From Actinernus sp. WN-2022 (lineage: Eukaryota; Cnidaria; Anthozoa; Actiniaria; Actinernidae): a DNA stretch of 64,000 nt. The stretch spans positions 36,599,867 through 36,663,866 of the forward strand of contig JAOWCC010001634.1 of the NCBI GenBank assembly GCA_030867875.1. The letters are read 5' to 3'. Under the pieces are notes generated by a model, which saw nothing but the letters and a program-made list of their open reading frames with translations, did not search any database and was not told where the DNA came from. Both the position numbers and the translations under genes were made by a program. How positions within the stretch are numbered: the stretch's first letter is position 1; each line of letters begins with the position of its first letter. Of the stretch, positions 48,501 to 53,454 are shown piece after piece.

Positions 48501-48589
48501 GCACCCAGAAATAATAAGTTATGGTCTTTTCTTTTTTTAAGCCCGACTTGTTCAACTTCGACTTCGTGGTGATGAAGCCCAAGTTATAA
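14405..48589 (+). CDS. PLBD1: Phospholipase B-like protein (PLBD1/LAMA family), 19 exons
   Basis: Exons: 14405-14502, 17106-17189, 17320-17418, 21215-21311, 25138-25225, 25901-25941, 28072-28197, 29678-29754, 30163-30233, 31635-31707, 36514-36674, 36888-36987, 37610-37688, 38590-38694, 39312-39354, 40075-40181, 42072-42134, 43026-43082, 48542-48589. All have GT-AG borders and consistent phases, giving 538 residues and TAA. Human PLBD1 is about 550. The start shows a hydrophobic signal peptide ([12 protein letters not shown]). [17 protein letters not shown] carries the presumed Ntn nucleophile Cys218, freed by self-cleavage in this family. Further hallmarks are [79 protein letters not shown] and the end [13 protein letters not shown]-glycosylation sites (NST, NSS, NNS, NKT, NLS) fit a secretory or lysosomal enzyme. 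The family removes fatty acyl chains from phospholipids or cleaves amides; the substrate here is unknown. PLBD1 fits better than PLBD2 by eye. Confidence 0.95.
15301..16154. mobile_element. Foldback element with poly-G/poly-C near its ends
   Basis: Ends AGGGAGTGTTCATGAT and ATTATGAACACTCCCT are inverted. Just inside are a 20-G run (15368-15387) and a 17-C run (16102-16118), with repeated GGGGTCATCAAAGTTTT words between. It lies in PLBD intron 1. Confidence 0.7.
16301..16655. mobile_element. MITE family F, copy 1
   Basis: CAGGAGCCCATTACCAGGAG opens the element and GGATGCTCCTG closes it. Inner inverted words AGTCAGCGTATGACCGG and CCGGTCATACGCTGACT pair perfectly. A second copy is at 31922-32238. 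Confidence 0.75.
17419..20489. other. PLBD intron 3, mostly unexplained
   Basis: AT-rich intron sequence. I see a small hairpin at 19193-19253 (GCCCTCCTTTCCT and its complement), GGGTCTGCTGACCC near 18850 and a CATGTA run near 19730. No LINE, SINE or coding exon is evident. Short open frames on the minus strand at 18108-18501 are noted elsewhere. Confidence 0.4.
20490..21181. mobile_element. Inverted-repeat element with GCGGACA words, carrying a nested MITE
   Basis: Ends read CGAACTTCCGCTAACGGATA and the inverted CCGCTTACGGGTGGTACGAC. TAAGCGGACA/AAGTGGACAC words recur inside both halves. A second, smaller MITE (20860-21050) sits in the middle. Located in PLBD intron 3, ending 33 bases before exon 4. 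Confidence 0.65.
20860..21050. mobile_element. Nested MITE with TTTTAGTATATACCACAC ends
   Basis: 191 bp. The left end TTTTAGTATATACCACAC is matched in inverse by GTGTGGTATATACTAAAA at the right. Interior has AATCAGAGCGCGCG. A further hairpin (CAATTATTCACCGACATTG and its partner) touches the left border. Confidence 0.75.
21629..21881. mobile_element. Foldback element with 24-G run
   Basis: ATATGAGAGGCCCTGTTAGG at the left is matched by CCCGAATAGGGCCTTTCATA at the right. A run of 24 G (21652-21675) follows the left end. AATAATCCGTAT-type words repeat five times inside. PLBD intron 4. Confidence 0.7.
22008..23289 (-). pseudogene. LINE RT C-terminal region, 5'-truncated, (ATGT)n tail
   Basis: On the minus strand the reading starts abruptly in [11 protein letters not shown] near 23260 and continues with [49 protein letters not shown] and a [14 protein letters not shown] zinc-finger-like motif. 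It ends near 22100. Frames change at about 23050 and 22750. An AATAAA and a (CATA)n run at 22008-22043 form the 3' tail on that strand. The order fits a 5'-truncated CR1/Jockey-group insertion in PLBD intron 4, antisense to the gene. The final histidine/cysteine of the usual CCHC pattern reads HFLIQF, so it is decayed. Confidence 0.8.
23985..24280. repeat. CCCTAATTTCAC-type repeat element
   Basis: AATCCCTAATTTCAACTTG at the left, GTGAAATTAGGGATAAATTT in the middle and AGCCCTAATTTCACTC at the right form direct and inverted copies of one motif. Probably a MITE; precise ends are unclear. Confidence 0.5.
24458..24625. mobile_element. Small element with CCCGGG ends, 36-G and 23-C runs, 8-bp TSD
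   Basis: The element begins CCCGGGTTG followed by a 36-G run (24466-24501) and ends with a 23-C run (24600-24622) then GGG. AGAAGATT flanks it on both sides (24450-24457, 24626-24633), an 8-bp target duplication. PLBD intron 4. Confidence 0.8.
25490..25890 (+). pseudogene. LINE 3' end fragment
   Basis: The reading [19 protein letters not shown], then a stop, is the usual C-terminus of CR1-group ORF2. The 3' UTR follows and ends in ATTATT-type repeats near 25880. It lies just before PLBD exon 6 (25901). Confidence 0.65.
26723..26826. mobile_element. MITE family D, copy 2, left half
   Basis: Starts TAGAGCGGAGTGCGAC and follows the family D sequence to the middle (GGACAAAAACAATA), where a LINE fragment interrupts it. 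The right half resumes at 27818 with CCATTTCAATGTTACGGCAT. Confidence 0.7.
26827..27817 (+). pseudogene. LINE 3' fragment inserted in a MITE
   Basis: It reads [18 protein letters not shown], then [20 protein letters not shown] and [20 protein letters not shown], the conserved RT C-terminal segment, to a stop at 27090. The frame continues imperfectly with [13 protein letters not shown] text. The 3' UTR contains a tandem duplication and ends in ATT repeats at about 27817. Target is family D MITE copy 2. No catalytic RT box is included; it is strongly 5'-truncated. Confidence 0.75.
27501..27795 (+). repeat. Tandem duplication of a LINE 3' UTR segment
   Basis: GCACACTTAGCACTACAGCT through GGCTGTGAATAAATCATTA occurs at about 27507-27631 and again at about 27669-27793, nearly identical. 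Each copy carries its own AATAAA. Confidence 0.85.
27818..28039. mobile_element. MITE family D copy 2 right half fused to copy 3
   Basis: 27818-27867 is the right half of the split copy. Copy 3 (27866-28039) follows directly, running to GTTTGTCCCACTC and TCTGCTCTA. Exon 7 of PLBD starts at 28072, so the MITE end lies only 32 bases from the splice acceptor. Confidence 0.75.
28310..28574 (-). mobile_element. tRNA-derived SINE, family S
   Basis: On the minus strand it begins GGGAGCCAGGGTGGCGCAGT with a box A (TGGCGCAGTGG) and box B (GGTTCGATTCC at 28510-28520). A body with TTTTTCTCCGGGTTCTCCGG and CAATTCGATCTGTGG follows. Parts of the same body occur at 30277-30460, 32395-33800 and about 47240-47310. 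Confidence 0.8.
28690..28985 (+). repeat. Dispersed repeat R1, copy 1
   Basis: Shares TATGCTCCGCT, CCGAGGGCT, TTAGTAAACTC-like, AACTTAAACCTGGTAAAGTC-like and GCGCGTGACGTTTGG blocks, in the same order, with 61330-61615. Copies are diverged. It ends in GC-rich sequence (CGCATGCGCGTGACG). Confidence 0.65.
29018..29170. mobile_element. MITE with 36-bp inverted ends
   Basis: 153 bp. CACTTTTACGTCAGTTGAAT and ACAACTACCAGAATCC at the left are mirrored by GGATTCTGGTAGTTG and ATTCAATTGACGTAATAGTG at the right. PLBD intron 7. Confidence 0.8.
29777..30060 (+). repeat. Dispersed repeat R2, copy 1
   Basis: About 280 bp matching 38165-38432 block by block: ACGTGGTTGTACTGG, GATTGTTTGCCATCCAGTGA, TATTGAAGTGATATATCA and AAAAGGCCT. 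Both copies are in PLBD introns on the same strand. No ends or tail were recognised. Confidence 0.75.
30277..30460 (+). mobile_element. SINE family S, 5'-truncated copy
   Basis: Begins inside the body (TGAGTTGAGTTTGCCG) and runs through TTTTTCTCCGGATTCTCCGG, CTGTGGTTTAGCCGGGTCC and GGTTGTTTCAGGTCCCGTTA. It lacks the tRNA head. It holds one copy of the 19-bp word that forms the minisatellite at 32445-33775. Confidence 0.75.
31922..32238. mobile_element. MITE family F, copy 2
   Basis: CAGGAGCCCATAACCAGGAG at the left is mirrored by CTCCTGGTTATGGGCTCCTG at the right. The inner part keeps AGGTTATTTTTAGAACGGTT, matching copy 1 at 16301-16655. A 22-C run (31884-31905) precedes it. Confidence 0.8.
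32395..33800 (+). mobile_element. SINE family S copy expanded by an internal minisatellite
   Basis: The left flank CAATTCGATCTGTGGTTTAG and the right flank GGTCTCGTTAAATAATGTAC match the sequence on either side of a single TATNGTTGTTTCAGGTCCC word in the copy at 30277-30460. Here that word is repeated about 70 times. Confidence 0.75.
32445..33775 (+). repeat. Minisatellite, 19-bp unit, about 70 copies
   Basis: The unit GGTCCCTATCGTTGTTTCA repeats head to tail. By my count about 70 units are present and essentially only one position varies: TTTCAGG in about 46 units and TTTCTGG in about 24. Because the unit has no stop in any forward frame and 19 is not a multiple of three, all three forward frames stay open. 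These open frames are not taken as genes. Confidence 0.95.
33817..34115. mobile_element. MITE family A, copy 2
   Basis: GAGCGGTTTTCCGTTGTGTG at the left and CGACAATCGAATACCGCTC at the right. Interior matches copy 1 (TTTCTATTGGCTGTGAACAT, TAATTATCAGCCAATCAAGT). It starts only 17 bases after the expanded SINE. Confidence 0.8.
34367..36380. mobile_element. 2-kb foldback element with long patterned arms
   Basis: CTGCAGTATGGTTGCCGGAT at the left is mirrored exactly at the right end. Arms of about 700-770 bp extend to about 35345 and 35665 around a roughly 300-bp centre. The outer 350 bp of each arm is an array of about 16 units like TTTTATATTCAGTAAACCGA, with CAGTAAAC and CAATAAAC types mixed. 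The inner arm has GATCTAACTCAGGATTCCTC and GGACCCTGCGACAACGAACC-type blocks. No transposase is seen. Short open frames at 35157-35434 lie in the inner arms and have no recognised function. Located in PLBD intron 10. Confidence 0.85.
34790..34990. mobile_element. MITE nested in the left foldback arm, 11-bp flanking duplication
   Basis: Inverted ends ACTTCGTGTAACGTACACAA/complement, flanked by AATTCGTGGGT at 34779-34789 and 34991-35001. The right arm lacks this insert, so it arrived after the arms formed. Confidence 0.8.
37723..37899. mobile_element. 177-bp near-perfect palindrome
   Basis: CAATTCACTCTTTTCACCTG and TGGCCATCATG at the left are mirrored at the right. Inner GCGAGGCTAACCTG and CAGGTTAGCCTCG also pair. 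It starts 35 bases after the end of PLBD exon 13. Confidence 0.85.
38165..38432 (+). repeat. Dispersed repeat R2, copy 2
   Basis: Matches 29777-30060 in order and strand (ACGTGGTTGTACTGG, GTTTGCCATCCAGTAAAGC, GGTTATTGAAGTGATATATC). Confidence 0.75.
38800..38875. repeat. 76-bp hairpin
   Basis: TGACGTGGCGGCCATGTTGG at the left meets CCAACATGGCGGCGATAACG at the right. Likely a tiny MITE in PLBD intron 14. Confidence 0.7.
39222..39273 (+). repeat. Four exact 13-bp tandem copies
   Basis: TACCACGTCCAGG is repeated four times and ends about 38 bases before PLBD exon 15. Confidence 0.9.
39590..39820 (+). mobile_element. Retroelement 3' tail fragment
   Basis: The stretch closes with GTAAATAAAATTGAATTGAA and further GAATT units, the usual tail style of cnidarian LINE/SINE elements. 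Nothing upstream in it could be tied to a known protein domain. Confidence 0.4.
40320..40648. mobile_element. MITE family B, copy 2
   Basis: TTACTGTGC at the left, GGGCCACTTAGACAACGAGA inside, mirrored by TCTCGTTGTCTAAGTGGCCC and CAGTAGTCGCACTGTAAAAA. Sister of 753-1073. Confidence 0.8.
40822..41841. mobile_element. MULE-like non-autonomous element with 9-bp TSD
   Basis: Ends TAGGCTCGGTTTCAGCCGT and ACGGCTGGAAACCGAGCCTA are inverted and extend with mismatches for about 80 bp (ACGGCTGGGCGCGCG on the inside). TTGCGAACC flanks it at 40813-40821 and 41842-41850. Long inverted ends plus a 9-bp duplication are the hallmarks of Mutator-like elements. There is no transposase; the interior carries the possible helicase fragment at 41466-41654. 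PLBD intron 16. Confidence 0.8.
41466..41654 (-). pseudogene. Possible captured RecQ-like helicase fragment
   Basis: A 62-residue minus-strand reading contains [20 protein letters not shown]. This resembles the Q-motif region at the start of RecQ-type helicases (aromatic-G-F..F then K/Q-E-A-V). The Walker A box expected about 20 residues later is absent; the text turns to [13 protein letters not shown] instead. The fragment sits wholly within the MULE-like element, so capture of host sequence is plausible. Similarity is judged by eye from one motif and could be chance. Confidence 0.4.
42448..42870 (+). repeat. (CTA/CTG)n trinucleotide microsatellite
   Basis: About 420 bases of ACT, GCT and ACC triplets, including a duplicated block (TACTGCTGGTGCTGGATCTG occurs twice, about 130 bases apart). 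Open frames across it are low-complexity artefacts. Confidence 0.9.
43190..44695 (+). pseudogene. LINE ORF2 remnant, CR1/Jockey group
   Basis: Readable RT blocks: [19 protein letters not shown], then [16 protein letters not shown] after an in-frame stop, then [11 protein letters not shown] (catalytic FADD box), [24 protein letters not shown] and finally [15 protein letters not shown]. Several stops and frame changes break it. An AATAAA at about 44658 and a TATACATA tail close the 3' end at about 44690. Inserted in sense in PLBD intron 18, which is therefore 5.5 kb long. Confidence 0.85.
44696..45069. repeat. GGCGATC-rich segment
   Basis: Between about 44745 and 44955 the words GGCGATCACCTTTGGTAATC, GGCGATAAA and GTGATCGCCTTTAC recur on both strands. 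It is probably a MITE, but its ends do not stand out. Confidence 0.4.
45070..45352. mobile_element. MITE family P, copy 2
   Basis: 283 bp, same ends and interior as 11802-12079, flanked by ATTTGAT at 45063-45069 and 45353-45359. The duplication is again 7 bp. Confidence 0.9.
45769..46499. mobile_element. Foldback element rich in CTAGGGTTACCC
   Basis: Left end AGGGCCCGTTTACAAGGAGA, right end the inverted match to GGGTCCTT. GGGTTACCCTAGCGCTAGGG-type palindromes recur near both ends, and inner arms carry AACTCAACTCGG/GTTGAGTTGACCCGGG. 731 bp without coding sequence. PLBD intron 18. Confidence 0.8.
46591..47003. mobile_element. Foldback element
   Basis: TGCAAAAGGACTGG and ACCGAGTGTGCAAATT at the left are mirrored at the right. 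Inner CTATTCAGTTCTTA and GAGTTTGAAG blocks also pair. Arms of about 180 bp surround a short centre. Confidence 0.75.
47240..47310 (-). mobile_element. SINE family S 3' remnant
   Basis: On the minus strand GGTCCTGGCTTTGATCAATT and CCGGTCCCGTTAGAAATT match the 3' part of the family at 30277-30460. The open frame 47187-47612 runs across it and is not considered a gene. The remainder to 48541 shows nothing else recognisable. Confidence 0.6.
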
Positions 48590-48967
48590 ATACAGTGGAT
48601 TACAAGAAACACTGCAAACAATGGCCGTCTGTCATCTGTAGGAAAAAACTGAGGGACGGGGTGGCAATCACATTATCTTTTTCTACTATTAATGTTATTA
48701 TCATTACTCACGGTTTCCTTCGCCGTTGTGAAAACGAGGCGAACAGTGACTCGTTAGTCAATTATCTTTAAACATATCGAGGAATTCGCAGTACATACAA
48801 ACGTGTAATATTTCTATCTTTAGTACTCTGACTGTTATAGCGTCGCTCGAGTCACCGTTCGCCTCGTTTTCATGCAGTTTTACCACTACGTGACAATGGC
48901 GGAATTAACTGTGAGTGGGAGTAGGGTTATCATTCAGTGTTATTTTCATTGTGATTATAGTTGTTAA
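48590..48967. other. PLBD 3' flank
   Basis: Presumed 3' UTR and downstream DNA. GTTCGCCTCGTTTTCA-type words near 48735 and 48865 form an inverted pair (AACGAGGCGAACAGTGACTC and its partner), suggesting a further small MITE at about 48730-48875. No consensus AATAAA is evident close to the stop. Confidence 0.45.
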
Positions 48968-50310
48968 TAATAATAATAATGTATTACTTATATTGCGCAA
49001 GTTACATTAAAATGAACAAATGCGCATTACATGTTTTAAGTAAAATCTGACATGTACACAGAATCATTAAACTATATGGTAATAAAATATTATAATAAAC
49101 TATAAACCAATATAAAAATCTAACGTGACAATATAATAAAAATGACCAATTTGAAAACTTATCATTACAATGAAAGTTTATAAAATACTAGTAAGCTAAT
49201 TTAAAAAGATAGGTCTTCAGATGGCTCTTAAAAGTATTACTATTTTCAATCATGCGTAGTTCCTTAGGTAAAGAGTTCCACAATCTAGGCGCAGCAATAA
49301 CAAATGCCCTATCTCCCAATGTAGTTTTAGTTATGATTGTAGGAGTAGCATGCCTTCGACTTTCTGAAGATCTAAGACCATATGCAGAAGACTTAATATG
49401 CAGCAAGTCACTCAGATATGATGGCGCAAGACCATGGATCGCCTTAAAAGTAATTAATATAACTTTAAAGTTGACACGTGACCTTATTGGGAGCCAATGT
49501 AAATCATGCATGAGCGGTGTGACATGGCAATACCTCGGTGCGTTGCAAACAAGCCTCGCAGCTGCATTTAAGACACGCGGGAGCTTGTGCAGTTGGTTGT
49601 CTGGTAATCCATACAGCAAACTGTTACAATAATCTATCCGAGAAGTTATAAACGAATGTATCAAAGATTTCGTTGCGTCTGGCGATAAATATTTAAATGT
49701 GCGTCTAATATTATGCAGGTGGTAGAACGCAGTGCCACACAACTTACTAACATGGTTAGACATGGTTAATTGGGAGTCAAACCATGACCCCAGGTTTCTC
49801 ACCACAGACACAGGTTGGATCTCTAAGGATCCAACCTGGATGCTCTCGATATTACCTTTAGCTAGCTGTTGCCTAGTGCCCAGTATCACAAATTCAGTTT
49901 TGTTGTCATTTAGCATAAGTTTATCTGTGATCATCCAGTTTTTAAAATCATGAATACAGTCAGACATTGACATCAGTGCAAATTCAGCATCAGTGGACAG
50001 ATTAGGACTGAATGATAAGTACAACTGCGTATCTTCCGCATAGCAGTGGACTTGGGGTAAGTGATCACTGACAATTTGGGAGAGCTTTCGGGTATATATG
50101 GTAAAAAGCAGGGGGCCAAGGCAGGGGCCAAGGCAGGATCACTGTGGAACACCATGCTTGAGGGGGAACTTCCGTGAGAGACAAGTAAGACTTGAACCAT
50201 GCCAGGGCCTTCCCATCAATGCCAAGGTCAGACTTGAGACGGTTGAGCAGAATGTCATGATGTATGGTGTCAAATGCAGAACGTAAATCCAACAGGACAA
50301 GTAACTAACT
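48968..50310 (-). pseudogene. LINE ORF2 remnant, CR1/L2 group, (ATT)n tail
   Basis: On the minus strand: [19 protein letters not shown], then VHCYAEDTQLYLSFS (the catalytic YADD reads YAED), WMITDKLMLNDNKTEFVILG, HLHNIRRTFKYLSPDATKS, SRIDYCNSLLYGLP, HDLHWLPIRSRVNFKV and APRLWNSLPKEL to a stop at 49188. The 278-residue C-terminal part is uninterrupted, while the upstream part is frameshifted near 50100. The 3' tail is an ATT repeat at about 48970. The D-to-E change in YADD means it could not have moved itself. It lies downstream of PLBD. Confidence 0.9.
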
Positions 50311-50880
50311 AGCAGAAGCTTACCTGCATAGTATAAATTGTAGTGGTAACTGATAATAATACATTGTAAAACTAACTAGCAGAAGCTTATCTGCATAGTA
50401 TAAATTGTAGTGGTAACTGATAATAATACATTGTAAAACTAACTAGCAGAAGCTTATCTGCATAGTTAAATTGTAGTGGTAACTGATAATAATACATTGT
50501 AAAACTAACTAGCAGAAGCTTACCTGCATAGTATAAATTGTAGTGGTAACTGATAATAATACATTGTAAAACTAACTAGCAGAAGCTTATCTGCATAGTA
50601 TAAATTGTAGTGGTAACTGATAATAATACATTGTAAAACTAACTAGCAGAAGCTTACCTGCATAGTATAAATTGTAGTGGTAACTGATAATAATACGTTG
50701 TAAAACTAACTAGCAGAAGCTTACCTGCATAGTATAAATTGTAGTGGTAACTGATAATAATACATTGTAATCTAACTAGCAGAAGCTTATCTGCATAGTA
50801 TAAATTGTAGTGGTAACTGCTAATAATACATTGTAATCTAACTAGCAGAAGCTTATCTGCATAGTATAAATTGTAGTGAT
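50302..50880. repeat. Tandem array, 67-bp unit, about 8.6 copies
   Basis: Unit CTAACTAGCAGAAGCTTAYC followed by TGCATAGTATAAATTGTAGT, GGTAACTGATAATAATACAT and TGTAAAA. Copies differ by a few bases (TTACC/TTATC, ACATTG/ACGTTG, AAAA/TC at the joint). The array starts where the LINE remnant stops. Confidence 0.93.
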
Positions 50881-50989
50881 GAGTGACAGTATTTATCTTT
50901 ATGAATCTATGGAGTTTATAAAATAATTAATGATAATAAGGGACGGTATAAATAAAGTATAATGAGCTATATCTAGTTTTTACGGATAT

Positions 50990-51129
50990 GCGATGTTTCG
51001 TGTTGATAAACATTGCAATTGTTATGCTAATGTGCCAACCATGATTTGTAAAGCCCACTTTGTGTTAGGAACCAATGGATCTCTGGTTGGCACATTAATG
51101 ACAATAGATGACGACACACGAAACATCGC
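50990..51129. mobile_element. 140-bp MITE
   Basis: GCGATGTTTCGTGT at the left, AATGTGCCAACCA inside, mirrored by TGGTTGGCACATT and ACACGAAACATCGC. TAT borders both sides. Confidence 0.8.
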
Positions 51130-51334
51130 TATTGGACAATATGAGAGATTTCAATATAATCATCTTCATATGCAAGTATATCAAAGTGTGGTCTTTATTT
51201 TTCGCTTAAATTGTTTTTTTTATATAGAAATTTTACAGAAGGCAGTCCATACCTATTCGTGAAAATTAAGATTTCTGTTTTTCAGAATACCCTATTTGAT
51301 CGAAGGCGCTTCAATTTTCAAATTTCGTGTTCAA

Positions 51335-51602
51335 GGGGGGCGCTTAATCGAGGGGGGGGGGCGCTTAATCGAGGGGGAGGGGCACTTAATCGAGGAGAAG
51401 CGCTTAATAGCAAAATTACTAGGACTCGGAGTTTGTTTTCTACGATGTAGCTTTTAGTTTAAAAAACAAAAAACGACGTCCAAGGGTAGTTCATTCCACA
51501 TCTACATCATCGTCCCCATCTTCATCATTTTCGATAACGTTCACCTCGTCATTGGCCTCTCCTGGTTGAACATGGTGATATCTTGAGGAGGAGGGGGCGC
51601 TT
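51335..51602 (+). repeat. CGCTTAATCGAGGGGG short tandem repeat
   Basis: About four degenerate copies of GGGGCGCTTAATCGAG at 51335-51410. The motif resumes at 51585 and again at 51960, where the SINE has split it. Confidence 0.7.
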
Positions 51603-51963
51603 CACTGGTTAGCTCAGTTGGTAGAGCACCGTTTAGAGTGCGGGAGGTCGGGGGTTCGAACCTGACCGCGTCCTTGGGCAGGGACGTTTATAAGCCGTTG
51701 GCCTTGTCTCCTTCTACTTCTAACCAGTATTTGAAGGGAACGTGGAAGAACTTGTTGTACTACTCGAAAAAGAGCAGGGGATTGTCACCCGGTACAGCAG
51801 CCTGGTCATTGTACTAACCACACACTCAACATTGTAAACTGCGTGGCAGCCATTGGCGCCCTAACAGCAGTCCGAAAAATTCACTGACGGGATAAGTCAG
51901 TAAAATGTAAAGCGCCATGAAACTGTGGTATATGGCGCTATAAAATATGGCCTATTATTAATC
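51603..51963 (+). mobile_element. tRNA-derived SINE with 15-bp TSD
   Basis: The head contains TGGTTAGCTCAGTTGGTAGA (box A) and GGGGTTCGAACCTGACC (box B). A 280-bp body ends GGCGCTATAAAATATGG and ATTATTA. GAGGAGGGGGCGCTT flanks it at 51588-51602 and 51964-51978. The head resembles a lysine- or asparagine-type tRNA, but there is no paired acceptor stem, so it is a SINE. Confidence 0.92.
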
Positions 51964-51978
51964 GAGGAGGGGGCGCTT

Positions 51979-52400
51979 ATTCGAGAGAGGGCGAGAAAGG
52001 GAATTGCGTGATCTCTTGTTTTTGTAAAGTATATCAAACGGAGTGCTCTTTTTTTGGAGGATTAATAGTTTATTTAGATGAGATTGTGTACATTGACCCC
52101 ATGCACAAATACCATAGGTCAGGTAAGGTATGATCAGTGTACGAAAAATACTTAAAAGGGTATACCTGGGAATGAAATGTCTTAATTTGGCAATGATTCC
52201 TATGGATTTGCTGACTTTTTGGCTAATATGTTTAAGATTTTTCCATGAGAGTCTTGAATCTATAAATACCCGTAAATACTTAACGAAATCTTTTATATCT
52301 AGAAATTGTTCAGCATTATTTGAGTTATTAAATATTTTAATTTTAGGATTAACCCATTCCCTCCTGCACCGCTGGGCAAGTTGATATGCAAGCTTCTGAA
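51979..52400 (-). pseudogene. LINE RT C-terminal fragment
   Basis: On the minus strand the text reads VKYLRVFIDSRLSWKNLKHI, then IGIIAKLRHFIPRYTLLSIF, IPYLTYGICAWGQ and KLLILQKRALRLIYFTKTRD. This is the segment after the catalytic box in CR1-type RTs. Frames change several times. It is an independent remnant from the one at 48968. Confidence 0.75.
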
Positions 52401-53156
52401 GCTTAATCAGTCAAAGTTTATAAATACTAGAGTCAAATTTAGTTTGGTCAGATAAAAAAAAATGCTTGTTTAGCGTCCACCATTTCAATTTTTCCAGGTA
52501 GGGAGGGATTTTTTTTTTTATGTGAAGTTTATTTTGTCTTGACTAGACATTATTCACTCACCTCGTGTTCATGACCTCGTGTTGTAGAAACAAAATGGCG
52601 TCGATGTTAAAATATTTAATGCGCCGGCGCATATTTTAAGTGGTACATGTTGGGGTCTGGGTACAAAAATTGGTGTTCGCGGGCGTATTTACACTTTCTA
52701 AAGTTTTTTTATGAAAAAAAAGTCGGGGACATTTCTCAGGTCGGGCGGGGACGCTAAAACAAGTATTTTTTTTATCTGGCCTTATGTATACGTGCACGAC
52801 ACAAACTTTTTTAGCGAGTCAGTTATACCGTAAGTTAACGCCTCGAATATTCTACTCGATCTTATTGAATTCACTGGGTTTTTTTTATTAGACTGTTACA
52901 AGAAACGGGTTTTCATTTAGGATCGAAGCTAGCGAGTAGCGGTAAACTTTATGTTACCGAGTCGCCGTCTCGGGGTCGCTTTACCGCCTGTTTTGGGGTC
53001 AGTATTTTACGTTTGCTGCATTATTCAAATAAACTTTTTTCAGTGGCCTACTGCCTTGCTTAAAATCTACCGAGAACCGACTCCGGAATTTTCTCATGTT
53101 GAATCCTTTCATGCCTTTCAACTGATCGGTCTGCCTGTGTTTGCCTCGCAATGCCT
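52401..53156. other. Unassigned stretch
   Basis: AT-rich with T runs. A 104-residue frame (52951-53265) has no recognised domain and runs into the hairpins that follow, so I do not call it a gene. Confidence 0.35.
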
Positions 53157-53187
53157 GCTGGGTCCAGGATTGTCTGGACCCAGCATG
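53157..53187. repeat. Short perfect hairpin
   Basis: TGCTGGGTCCAG and CTGGACCCAGCA are separated by six bases. It lies just before the larger palindrome. Confidence 0.8.
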
Positions 53188-53274
53188 CTTTGCAGGATTG
53201 TACTGAAACAGACCCTTTGCGTAGGGAAAGTGCAACGGCCGAGCGGGGTCTGTGGAAGAGTCTAACCCGTGCAA

Positions 53275-53454
53275 AGGATCAACCGTTGAAGAGCCTCGGT
53301 CTGGCGAAGACAAACAGCAACTTAACAGGAGAGGGTAGGGGCATCTATTAAACGAACATCTATTAAAAGTAGAAGTCAGGAGTAGTGTTTTCACCCTCTC
53401 CTGTTAAGTTGCTGTTTGGTTTCGCCAGACCGAGGCTCTTCGACGGTTGATCCT
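53275..53454. repeat. 180-bp palindrome with 62-bp arms
   Basis: AGGATCAACCGTTGAAGAGC onward to AACTTAACAGGAGAGGGT is mirrored with few mismatches at 53393-53454. The loop of about 56 bases holds two CATCTATTAAA words. Confidence 0.9.

Noticed and set aside
50302..50880. CRISPR-like array
   Set aside because: Units are contiguous 67-bp tandem copies with no variable spacers, in a eukaryotic genome.
51603..51680. Possible tRNA gene
   Set aside because: Box A and B are present, but there is no paired acceptor stem, and the sequence continues as a 360-bp unit with a 15-bp TSD: a SINE.
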